DNA of 64,000 nt, taken from assembly GCA_963920665.1 (NCBI GenBank), contig OY987266.1:5089001-5153000 (forward strand). Reading direction: 5' to 3'. The DNA is from Straminergon stramineum. Its lineage: Eukaryota; Streptophyta; Bryopsida; Hypnales; Calliergonaceae. Each line of letters begins with the position of its first letter. Within the stretch, counting starts at the first letter, position 1. Under the pieces are notes generated by a model, which ran no database searches, had not been told where the DNA came from, and saw only the letters and a program-made list of their open reading frames with translations. The position numbers and the translations under genes are program-made. Below are positions 47,251 through 58,440 of this stretch, piece after piece.

Positions 47251-48369
47251 CAGTTGACACGAGATAGTGCCAGTTTTTACATTGGAATCCAAGGGGAGGA
47301 CGGACTCTGGCCAGTCTCTGGATTCAAGGGGCATTAACCCTAGAAGGGCCTGAAAGCCCTTTGTGGCCATATAGTATATTATGTATTTGATGGTTTTTGA
47401 ACAGGAAAACATTGACCAAATACTTTTCTGTGCAAAGTAAATTAATGATCATGATAGTATGTGAATAAAAATGTATCACAACTCATCTATTAAGCCACAA
47501 TTGAAGAGTTATAAAACTAAATACGGGTAGTATAGAGGGACCCAAAGGACCTTTCAAGGGTTAACTTACTTGCTCGCTAGAACTAACTTACCCCAACTAG
47601 CAGTTCTTAGATGGGAAGAGTTTGACACGAGGCCAAATGGATAAGAAGTGAGACAAGATCTTCTAAACACCCCCAATGGCATGAATCAATCCTTCATTTG
47701 CTAAACAAATAACTCTTCAAATTTAAGTTTAATTGGATTCTTGTAATAGATAGAAGATGCAATGAAATTCTACATTCTATATGTAATTGGTCCATTTGGT
47801 GTATATGGAAGAAGTTAAAATGTAATTAATAGATTTCAAATTTAGAATGAAATTTCAACAAGTATAGATTTGGAGTGTAATGGTGATGGTAGCTAGGTTT
47901 ACTCTTAAAAGTTAAGCATATCCATCTTCTCATGGAAGGGTCTAAAATACAATTAAAAAATAGATGGAAAGTTCTCCAAACTCTTCTGAATCTTATCTCC
48001 ATCCATCACCTTTTAAACTCTTCATCCTATCGTACTACACAAAGAAACTTTAAATTTGAGTTTAGTTGAATTGTTGCATTCTTATTCAATATTTGTACTC
48101 ATGATTGGTTAATTAGCTTTTTGGTAGCCACATTTTGTGCCTTTGGTAGAAAAGTTTAAAAGTTTAAATACTTTGTATATTGGATTGGAATTTTAGTGAA
48201 TATATAATTTCTTATACCCAATGAATGCAATTTGAAGTACAAATGTAGACATACTTTTATGAGATAGCCTTTGGTTTTGATGTATCAATATTCAAATGAA
48301 GTGAAGTATTTTTGTAACCTAATTCTTATAACTAATTCTTGTAAAAAATGATTTTGCTTTGAATATATT
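47251..48369. other. Intergenic, no gene recognised
   Basis: AT-rich DNA. No coding exon, RNA gene or intact repeat recognised. Confidence 0.5.
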
Positions 48370-48990
48370 TTAACCCCTAAAGTCCCATTGTTTACTTGGA
48401 GGACAAATGATATTTTGGGGCAGATTTTATGATCTCAATTTTTTGAGTGATTTTTTTAAAAACTTTTTAAAGTTACAAAAAGTCATTAGCTGATGAAGAC
48501 GAATATACTTTTTATTTCAATATGTGCCCAAGAACAAAAGTTATGCCCTCCTAAACTCGAAAATCTTCAACCTACTTGAAATAAAAACCAAAAGAAAAAC
48601 ACTTGAAATATTTTTTTCTCATAGATTATATTTTTGTCTATATGGGAAGATTTGATTCATACCATTTGGAATTGGTATAGGAAAAGTTAAGAAGTGTCTT
48701 ATTTTGAGGGCAAACTTTGAGAAAATAACATATTGGATTCATTTTTGAAGTCAATTTTCACAAATGAAGAAAAATTATATTTTGAATGCATATATCTTCC
48801 AATGTACATGGTCAAAGTTTCTGAAATTTCTTTCATACAGTTTTGTACAAGTCTTGTGGAAGATCCTATGGTTAGATAAAAAATTAAAAAATTAAAATTT
48901 TATTGCTCTTTGCAATAGAAATCGTAGTTTTGAGTTGTTTTTCTTAATTAAAAAAAGGTCCATGGGACTCTAGGGATCAAATAGTTTCAA
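48370..48990 (-). repeat. Dispersed repeat family 1, copy C (partial, inverted)
   Basis: Its reverse complement aligns with about 43140-44055 of copy A: shared phrases include AAAGTTTCTGAAATTTCT, GATCCTAT, CTTTGCAATAGAAAT-like wording with TTTTGAGT, and AAATATAATCT with GAGAA. It is shorter than the matching part of copy A, implying deletions. It ends in GGGACTCTAGGGATCAAATA, similar to AACTTTAGGGATTAAATA near 44070. Confidence 0.55.
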
Positions 48991-50299
48991 AACAATAATT
49001 TACCAAAATATTTTTTGAATAAATTTTGTATATAAATAATACGATAAATCAAGTGGAAAGAGATACTATATGATTATTTAAATAAATAAGTAGGCCTACT
49101 ATATTTAATAGTGGCACACATTGTCATATTGTACCATATACTTGTCAAAATGTTATTTATGTATGTTAAATCTAATTTGGATATATTAACTAGAAAGAAA
49201 TAGATACTTTGAACTTATTTACTTCATCATCATAAAAATAGAATACGATTTTTTTAAACATATCTCCATTGTAGATATTATTTTTATGGTCTATTCTTGC
49301 AGATATTGAAATTGTGGATGTTATAAAAATGACATTGTGTAATAATCATAAACAATATTTTTGTCATAATAGAGTATAAATTGCCCCAAAAATGTGTAGT
49401 GTTCCTTGGCTTTCTAGAAACCTCCAATAGACATGCCCCAATGCCTAAACTTTGCTTAGCAACATCAAAAACCATGTCCCAAATGCAAAATTCAAGGGCT
49501 TGGAAATCTTGCCAATGAATCAAGATTATGAGAAGTTTTATTATCTTCTACTATCACTTTTATTTGAATTGCAGTAGTTGCTCACTATTCAAAAGAAACA
49601 ATAGTATGATCAATCTATTTTTTCTTTTAAACATCCTTGACAACACGTCCAAGGGGTCTTTGGTGCAGTTTCTAGCTGGGTTGTGCTAGAGGTTCCAATC
49701 CTTGCCTTCTTTGGCTTCAAGTTGTAAGCCTTCAAAACCACATGTGGCACAATTGCAACTAATTTACTAAGCAGGGGCAAAGGTGTAGATGCTCTTGGTC
49801 CCTCTTTAGACTAGAGTTCCTAGTAGGTTGTAAAGAGTACCTTTCAAGGTCAAAGCATTGTTCTTGAAAGGTTGACCTTAGAGGTCGTATACAATACAAT
49901 GAAAAGGGATCACAAAAGTATCTAATCTATATTTTTAGTATACTCTTAAGCTAAAGTAGCTCGTAGTGAGCTTTCTATTTGAATGACTAGTTATGAGCCT
50001 TTGGGCTCAAGGGTCCCCGGAATTGCAATAAAGCCCACCTCCCTAAAAATAGGCTAGACGACTACAATTCTAGGGGATTCAAATATTAGGCCCTTGTGTA
50101 TTGTTTTTGCCGCCAAGGACAAAGTTGTTGTCCACATCATTATGTCCCTTGGACTTCCAATTCCAAATGTCCATTCCTCGATCTCCTTTTCAAAGCTCTC
50201 ATTGGTTGCAAGATGACTCTCTCATGACTTTTGACCTCTATTCTCACTTCGTCCAAGAGAGGGGAAATCATATTGATTTCTCCCCCTCCGTCCCCAACT
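48991..50299. other. Intergenic, no gene recognised
   Basis: AT-rich to about 49600, then somewhat more GC-balanced. A short inverted repeat, CTTTCAAG/CTTGAAAG, lies near 49840-49870. Frames here have no recognisable product. Confidence 0.45.
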
Positions 50300-50950
50300 G
50301 AAGGAATGAATCCACTAACTTATGAAATATGAATCTGGCCGACTGAAGCCGGTCATGTCCTCCCTTGACTTGACTTCTCTTAATTAACTTAAGCCTGCAA
50401 GCCTGCCGGTAAGTTAACTGTACTACTCCAGTAGTCGAAGTTCGTTCGTTCGTTGTTTGTTTGTTTGTTTGTCAGGCCATGATGGACTGCTGATGAGTGA
50501 TGATTCAGTTCCTTCAGAACTTACGTTAAGCTTAACTTATGAACATTTTTCTTCAGAACTGAACTGAACTGAACTGAAGCCCAGCTCTGCAGCTCTGCTC
50601 TGCTCTGCCGCTCTGCCGCTCTGCTCTGCAACTGAATTGCCTACTTCATTAGGACTCTGACTGACTGGATTGCACACACTAAGTTAAGTAAACTTACTAA
50701 CAGTAGGAGTTGGCACAATTGGAAACTGAATGGGCGGGAACAACTCAAAAGCTGCCACGTGGGGACCATATGGATTTTTAATTTTTTAATTTTTAATTTC
50801 TCTCCTTTTTGAAACAAATGGAAATTCATTGCATAGAAGCACACTTTACAAGACAGCCAAGACAAAGGCTGGACAAAGAAAGAAAGGAGTGAAAACGACG
50901 ACAGAGAGAAACAACAACACTTAACTTATTACAGTATACTACAATAACAC
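50300..50950. repeat. GC-balanced island with clustered short tandem repeats
   Basis: Several different short tandem runs are packed together: GTTC/GTTT tetranucleotides at 50440-50472, a perfect (GAACT)4 at 50556-50575, and CTCTG-based repeats at about 50584-50630, plus TTAAGTTAA and CTGACTGACTGG words. Wording overlaps with the islands at 780-1480 and 57200-57350. No gene recognised. Confidence 0.5.
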
Positions 50951-53099
50951 GCACGGGCTTGGCCCCTTGTCTGTTCCAACTACTATAATGATCTCCCCAA
51001 CTCTAGACGCAATTACAGGTGAACTAGTCCAGATGGTATCGAAAGGGACCATATATTGATTTCACGGATTATTTTGTTGTTTTGTGGAATGGAAGGTGAA
51101 AACTTACACCCCAAAAACTGCCATCAAAAGACGGTAGAGTAATGCAACATAGTTCAGATAGTTGGGAGGCACCTTTTCCTAGGAAAACAACAACATTTTT
51201 GAAGTATGAGAAATTGGAAATCATCAATTTATTTAAAATAGAATTTTGGGATAAGACATGTAATTATTAGGAATTTTGGAAGGGGAACTCCCACTAGGCT
51301 ATTGAAACTATCATGTAGCGTAGTCACAATACCAAAATTTAGAAAATCAGCAATCAAAAAATTTGAGTTGAGGATTGGGGGTTTAGTTTGATTGGTAGTT
51401 AACTATTTAAGGTTTAGAATTCAAAATATGAATTCAAAATTTTATAATTTTTTATCTTCCACAATAAATAGTTTTTTTCTTGTATTTTCTTCAAGGTAAA
51501 AAATTGGAGCAAAGACTCCCTATTTAAAAGGATCCTAGCACTAGTATAGTAGAATAACATATTCACGTTGTCAAAAATCAAAATGCCAAATTATATTAGT
51601 ATAAACTAAAAAACATTTTTAAAAAATCAAATCTAGTAGCCTACCAATAGAGTAAGACTAGCTTAAAGATAAAGCTCGCAAGATCTCAACTTTTAAAAAT
51701 GCCATTTGCTTTACATAGTCATAGTTTCACATCCAAGAGTGATGAAAATATGGATTTCACCAATTTAATCTCTTTTAGTTGACACCAAAATGAGAGACAT
51801 TGTGGAAAAGACTTCCTTTTAAGGAATCTTGTAGATAGAATCTCTAAAACTCAACTATTATCCAATTTTTTTATATCATTCTTTTTGTTTTCAAAGTTTT
51901 GTATATCAAACCACAATTTGAAGGTCTGATTTTTGCAATGAAAATTTTATCAAATTTCTGAACAATCACTGTGAGAATGTTAGTTTATGTAAACTCAAGC
52001 TTAAAACTACAAATTTCACAACAATTAACTCAAAAGAGGAAGCATCTATTTTTGACTCATGACTCTCCTTATCTTTTGACATTGCAATTAGTATCAATGG
52101 ATTCACAACCTTTGTAATCAGCCAATCACATTTGTATCTCCAATTTTTGTTATCCAACCTTTATTTGTTACACAATACATGATAAACTTCAAGTTTGGAG
52201 CTTGTTTGATGGAGGTAAAAGGGAGTACAACATATGTATATCCAACATAGTCACTTTACATCATCATTTGCAACACTTATCATCTACATCTACAATTTGG
52301 ATCAAACACACTTTGATTTAAAAGGTACTTTTAGTAGGTAGATGTGTATATAAGGTGTGAAGATCTAGTGCCTCTCAACCAAATATGTTCACCTCATAGC
52401 TCAAGAAAGATGTAAGCTCAAAATCTTCCTAATGACATTAGCCAAGGTTGTGAATGCTTGTTTGTGTAAGTAGTGGTTATGGATTTGTTATGTATGTAAT
52501 CGAGGTACATAAAATTGTTGAAGTTTTAATCATGTTTACATGTAAATGATGAAATTTGGTGTTGTAAAGAATGTTCAATTCATATATTATAAATAGTTCT
52601 AGTATGTGACAAATTTGATCCAAATCATGACCTAGGTCTCAAGGTCCACCTCCATGTCATTTGGCTGGTCTACCCAACCCAACTCAAAAGTGTATACATG
52701 TCGAACATTTTATTACATATAACATATAACCATTCCATTTGATAATTCTAATGATTTGTATTTTGATAAAAGAAAACATAGAAGAAATTCAAGGACAAAA
52801 CATATATGTAACCAATTCCTAATGCCCTTTCTATTAGCTTCTAACATCTAATTATTATCATTATTATTAAAATTATAATCCCATTGGATAAAACATAACC
52901 TTCAAGAGTTCAACATAAATTTCATCTTCAATGTCATATGATGCATTGGATTAGGATGGAAATTTGTCACATTTGCTCAAACATGTAAGCAAAAATAAAT
53001 ATATTAACTTCTTAAGCATTATATATCCTTCTTTTGTATGAATACATTCCCTTTGATCTAAAAGGAAATTTGGATCTTTAGAAGAGGTTTGAAGGCATG
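50951..53099. other. Intergenic, AT-rich, no gene recognised
   Basis: Low-complexity AT-rich DNA with no recognisable coding, RNA or repeat structure. Confidence 0.5.
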
Positions 53100-53340
53100 A
53101 AGAGGCTGCAAGTTATTTTGAGTTCCCAAGGTGTGGAAACTCGCCACATTAGCAATATGACATGGCACAAACATTGCCAAGTCAAAAAATAATATTATTT
53201 TTAATTATTTTTTAATTCAATTTTAGGTTTATCTGTCCTTTTCAAAAATTTTGGAAATAACTAACTTATAATTTTTTTCCCAAAAAATTGGAAATTCAGC
53301 CCATTATGGGTTGGTTCCCAATTTATGGCAAAACAAGGAA
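53100..53340 (-). repeat. Dispersed repeat family 2, copy 3 (inverted)
   Basis: The reverse complement shares ordered landmarks with 31290-31540: GGAACCAACCC, an A/T run with AATAATTAAAAATAAT, a TGGC-containing block with GCCATGTCA, TGTGGCGAG, then TTGGGAAC and ACTTGCAG. No open frame. Confidence 0.5.
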
Positions 53341-54779
53341 CAATGTAGGAAACACACTGAAATGGGCTCTTGAAGCCCGCAATTCTCTTTTGTTGTTTCA
53401 CAATAACAATGATAAAGAAATTACTACCTTCATTTCATTGCCACTGCCAATTTCTTTGTAGCCTATAAGTGAATGAAGTTACTAGCTTTCCACTCATATT
53501 CAGATGATAAGTGTATATGTACACATAGAAAAAATTTGTTCCAAATTTTTGTATAATTTGTATTTATAGGTAGCTAAGAAAATACAAAAAATAAAGAATT
53601 GGTTGACCAAGGAAAAGTATTTTGTTCAATGTGGAAGTATTGAATATGGTTGAAATAAAATAGTCTCTCCTTGTTTCACTTCATTTTCCCTTAATCTCTC
53701 ACTTTCAATTGCCATTGATATAGAAAAATTACAAAGATTGTGTCCATATACAAGATTGTCTAAAATTTTAAGGGACTATGGATTTTTAAAGATTGGTAAA
53801 GTTTGGTGGGGTATTTTTAGTTAAGTCATCATGAAAAAGAAACTATCATGTAGTTGAATATTGTAAGCAAGTTAAAAAAAACACTCAAAAATTCATTCCA
53901 ACCAATCACGAGTTCAAACAAGATTAATAAATATGGCTAGGTGAGAAATTGAATTGGTATGAACTTTCAATTAAATGTAGATGTCTCAACTCATGTCTCA
54001 ACTTTGTTAGCACTCAATGCAAAAAGACCTTAAGGTCAAGAATTTTCACTTTAGTTCATTCTCCTCACAAAAACAAGAAACAAAATCCCTTTTTTCATAA
54101 TTTTGTTTTACTTTTGATAAGGAATGCACCTTCTTTTACAATAATTACTTAAAGAATTTAAAAAGTTGATTTTATAAAAGGATCTTTCACTATAAAAGCT
54201 TATGAGTTGTTTTAGAATTTCTTCGATTTTTGAAGAATCTTCAAATTTGATAAAGTTTAGATCAATAATTCTACATAGAGAACAATCAATTATATTGAAA
54301 ATATGCAATTCAAGTCAATTATAATAATCTTCTTTATATTTTAATATTTTAATACTATTAAATTTGATATATTCTTGTTAAATAATTTTGATTTGTATAT
54401 TTATTATGTAATTTTAATCTATAATTATTTAGTACATTTAAATATCACAAGGTATTTATTATGTAATTGAATTTTTCAAAATTTGTGAATGATTTTCAAT
54501 AGAAAAGAGCCTCTTTTCTCTTCTTACAATTATATGTATTATCCTCATGTAAGGTGTCACCTATTTAAAACTCTGTTCATTCTTATGTCAAATGAGTTTG
54601 TTTTTTCTAAAGTGACTCAAGTAGCTAATATCTTCAAATTTGGCATTACCTAGATTAAGCACTAAAATTTTCCTCCATTTCCAATAAGTTGACCATCTAT
54701 TATAATAACTTAATATTTGTGACTATTAATTACAATCAAATTTACATAAAGCAAAACATCAGAATCCCTAATGGACCAA
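53341..54779. other. Intergenic, AT-rich, no gene recognised
   Basis: Nothing recognisable; short frames on both strands are consistent with chance. Confidence 0.5.
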
Positions 54780-55930
54780 ACAATATTTTTTCGCAACATA
54801 CTATAGCATTTTTGGTCATCTAATCATGAACATAATTTTCATTTTTTTCTTGGAAATTTCATACAACATTGGGGCAAAAGTAGCTTTAAGGCTCTACAAT
54901 TCTCATAGCTTATGACTACATGGTTAAAAAGTTATTCTATAATATGTAGTTTTTTATGCTCATCAAGCAGTTTGTCCAATTCAAAGAAAATCATTTTTAA
55001 AAAATGAACTTGGTTTCCTAGATTTATATAAATGTGGAAATCTTTGAATCATTCCATTTTGATTAATGAGATGAAAACTATCAAGAGTTTTAGCTTGTGG
55101 ATAAAGTAGGATGTCCATAAAACAACCATCTAAGAAGAACTTTGTGGAGGTAAAACTTCTTGAAATATTTTTCAATAAATTTTCCTTGAAAGACAAGTGG
55201 AATTCCCAAATCATTTCTTATTTTTTGGAACTTTGTAGAATTAGTTATGAGTTTTTGAAGTCGAAAAGGCATAGGGCTCTAAGATTGCCTACCTCCTCAA
55301 ATGTACATTATTGGTACATTCCTATGAAGATGAAAAAGCAACATATACAAACAATGTATATTTGCAAAGGTGTGCGGTTTTAGAGCCTGAGCGGATTTCA
55401 AGCCTCCTACTATAGTTATGGAAGTCAATTGCTATTCTAAGACAAACTTTGAAGTCTTTTATTGAACTCAATTTTCAAGATTTTTGAAAAAAATAAACCT
55501 TGATGTAGATTGATTATAACAACATTACAGCCATTGGAATTGACATTTTTCAATTCCACAACTAAATTCTTAACAATTTACAATAGTATTTTAAATTATA
55601 CTCTACTTCTTTCAACTTATTATTTTTTTCAAGCATGAATATGAAATATTTTTTGTTTGAGTTTTTTTTAGAAATTTCCAAATTATTTCTTCAACATATG
55701 ATAGAGAGTAACAAGTTGTATGATCTACACATTTTTGTGTAAAAAGTTTGATAGATGAAACCTAACCATTTGGGAAGAATTGAAAATATTTCTTTTTGAA
55801 ATTTAAGTGACTTGATCTTGCAATTGGTAAGGCTTTTTATTCTGAAATTTAAAGAGTGTATACTCTAATAAGTTAACTAAAGGATCCTACAATTGGATTT
55901 GAATAAATATAGATGAAGATCTTAGCCTTG
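54780..55930 (+). repeat. Dispersed repeat family 1, copy B with an insert
   Basis: Collinear with copy A (42200-43100). At about 55095-55425 it carries roughly 330 bp absent from copy A, between AGCTTGTGGAT and the TAGTTATGGAAGT phrase. This insert is open on both strands (90 codons on plus, 55111-55383; two frames on minus). Either copy B gained the segment or copy A lost it; no inverted repeats or target duplication were seen at the insert boundaries. Confidence 0.6.
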
Positions 55931-56625
55931 CTTTGGGTTTAAGTACTTTGAAGCCTAAAATGTTTAAGTACTTTGTGTTTAATTACTTTGAATGTGTATG
56001 TAGCACTTGGAGGACGAAAGCCCATCAATCAAGAACTACAAAGTTTTCTAAAGAAGAAAATGTTGAATCCACATATCACAAAAAGATGTCTTTTCAAAGT
56101 ACTGGACAATTCCTATTTCTTTTGATCTTGATCTAAATTTTAGACCTTGAAATTATCTTTCTTGAATGTAAGCCCAAGTGATGAAACAAAATGCACTAAG
56201 TCTAGAACTTAGGTTTTACTAGCTAATTTGAAAATTTGAAAAATTCTTCAAATAAAATATTCTTTTGCCATTTGAACTTTGGACCTATAAGGCTATAACC
56301 AAGGTCTATTGAGTTTCTACTTATAGAATTACACAAAAAAAATAATTTTTACCATGACATTCTACACTATAATATACACTTGAGGTGAATTTTCACACTT
56401 TGTAAGTTTATTTTGCATTCATTATGAATTTTGTTCTTTTTGGGGGGTTAGAAATTCACAATAATTTCAAATTCTGCCACCCCCTAAGAAAAAGAAAACC
56501 TTGAATTTTTATTACTTGCATATGACAAATGATTTCTCTGAATTTTATTTATTTTGAATTCTTACACATGTATACAAGTGGGTGCAAAATGGACCATTCC
56601 GAGTGTAGGATTTTGGAGTTTGGCC
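55931..56625. other. Intergenic, no gene recognised
   Basis: AT-rich DNA bordering a more GC-balanced island. No feature recognised. Confidence 0.5.
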
Positions 56626-56763
56626 CATGGTCATAGGCTCATGTTCCTTCAAGGGTTCAAGCTCTCACTCACATGGTCATAGGCTCATGGTCCTTGAAGG
56701 GTTCCAGCTCTCTCTCACATAGTCAGAGGCTCATGGTCCCTCAAGGGTTTGAGCTGTCTCTCA
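56626..56763 (+). repeat. 46-bp tandem repeat, three units
   Basis: Three consecutive 46-bp units start at 56626, 56672 and 56718, each beginning CAT(G/A)GTCA(T/G)AGGCTCATG and ending in a CTCT(C)-(A/T)CTCA phrase. Units differ at a handful of positions. The flanks do not continue the pattern. Confidence 0.85.
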
Positions 56764-57644
56764 TCGCTGGGCAGTCCAGTCCAGTTCCGTTCCCTGCATG
56801 ACTGATTGATCGCTCTTGACCCGACGTCCAAGTCCGGGCTCCTTGACTTCATTGAGGCGAACACGATTCTTCTTCTTCTTCTTTGATTCCTGGATGACCA
56901 CCATGACGAAGCCGCGGAAAGCCACCAAGCCACCCACCCACCCGCATAATATAAGTCAGCAAAAGCAGTCAATCATGGCCCGCACGTTTCCCATCCATTT
57001 CGCAAATAATCCTTCAACTCGCCGAGAACATTCAGCAGCAATTCACCCAGTGAGTGAGTGCGCAGCGATCGAGTGATTGCCAATTCGACCTCCGGGGCAG
57101 TCAATATTCGGTCGCAAGGCCCGAGCTGATGAGAACTTATGAGGCCCGCCACGGACCTTTCTCTTTGGATTCCCCGATAAGGAGTGCGAGAAAGGAACGA
57201 GTTAAGTGACGTTGCTGCACGGACAGGCATTCCGCAGGCACCAAATCATCCAAACTTGGCCTGGCCGGACCTGGCCGGACCTGGACTGCAAGCCTGCAAC
57301 ACTGGCAGACTGACTGGCTGACATTCAGCAGCGGAATGCTGAATGGCAATTGGAAGTTCGGGGAAGCCGCTCATCATTCATGACCAAAAGGAGAATCTGA
57401 CTGAGATTCGAATCCGGCAACTCAATCGTCAACGTGAACAATGGAGCTCCGCCCGAGTCCAACGAAGAACGGAACTAAAAATAGACGAAGTTTTCTCTTC
57501 ACCTCAATTCCTTTTGAAGCAGAAATTATAATTCCAGACAGGCAGGCCCCTTTGGGTAGGTTGCTTGAATGAGGAGGAAGGTATGTGCACTAGAATCTTC
57601 ACTCGGTAATTAGTTACAACTGACTGCAGAGTTAGTTACGATTA
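56764..57644. other. GC-balanced island, no gene assigned
   Basis: The stretch has overlapping frames on both strands, CTTCTT runs near 56868-56884, a doubled CTGGCCGGAC at about 57262-57283, and CAGACTGACTGGCTGAC. It could be a promoter-like or 5' untranslated region, but no downstream gene was found. Confidence 0.35.
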
Positions 57645-57944
57645 CGGCCTCTGTTTCTAAATAATACCAGTGTTTTCTTTGTGTTTTACAAAGGAAACAT
57701 CGGTATTACTTTTTCTTGAAACCCAGAGTTTATTCCTGAAATGAACCAAAGAACAAATGACAAAAAGCCGAGGGCAGTGCCCTGGAGATAAAAGAATCAC
57801 TGACCACACAAAAGCACAAACTGAACCTAAATTACAAGAAAATTCCGGAAACGGGTTTCTTCATATTCCACAAAATGGTTCTCTCACTATGTGAACCAAA
57901 GTATGGGACAGTGGAACATCCATATTATCTACAAACAAAGGGAG
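57645..57944. mobile_element. Stowaway-like (Tc1/mariner) MITE, 300 bp
   Basis: The left end reads CGGCCTCTGTTTCTAAATAAT and the inverse of the right end CTCCCTTTGTTTGTAGATAAT, matching at 16 of 21 positions and resembling the Stowaway terminus CTCCCTCYGTTTCTAAATA. TA flanks both sides (57643-57644 and 57945-57946). Near the left end is a second strong hairpin, TAATACC...GGTATTA at 57662-57708. No coding capacity. Confidence 0.6.
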
Positions 57945-58056
57945 TATTAAGCATAAATAGTTTTTATGGGATCTTATTGGCAACTAAGAGAGGATTCCAA
58001 CTCACTTTAGTATTCTTTATTCAAACATGATATGAAAAAGTTATGAACAACACAAA
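57945..58056. other. Short spacer between two TIR elements
   Basis: AT-rich sequence with no recognisable feature. Confidence 0.4.
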
Positions 58057-58440
58057 GAGCATCGCCACCATGGGTCGGGCTCTAGTCCACACAGGGCGGG
58101 CTTAGGTTGGGGTACTTCTCGGAGAGGCAACTCAATGCCCCACTGTGTCCCGCTCAAGAGGCTTGGTGAAAAGCCAAATTCCTTGAAATTAGCTTAAAAT
58201 TCTTTCCATTTGTTGTTTTTTCTCTTCAAATTTCTAAATCCATTGAGAATCACAACCAAAAAGTGATTTGATGAGGCATGGGATAAATTGACTGCGCTCC
58301 ACAAGCTGAAGGGTCCAGACGTTTTTTCAATATGCCTAGGTCAAAAAGTGCCAGTGCCGTGAGCACAGTGGGGGGCAATTCTCAGCCTCCTCGCTCTCCT
58401 ACCGTCCCAAGCTCATTTGGAGAGTAGGGGTGGCGATGCT
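58057..58440. mobile_element. TIR element (MITE) with GAGCATCGCCACC ends
   Basis: GAGCATCGCCACC at the left is mirrored by GGTGGCGATGCTC at the right. Subterminal inverted words (CACTGTG near 58141; CACAGTGGGG near 58365) extend the symmetry. Flanking triplets AAA and TAA are similar but not identical. Termini starting GAGCATC are frequent in plant PIF/Harbinger-like and hAT-like MITEs; the superfamily is uncertain. Confidence 0.55.
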
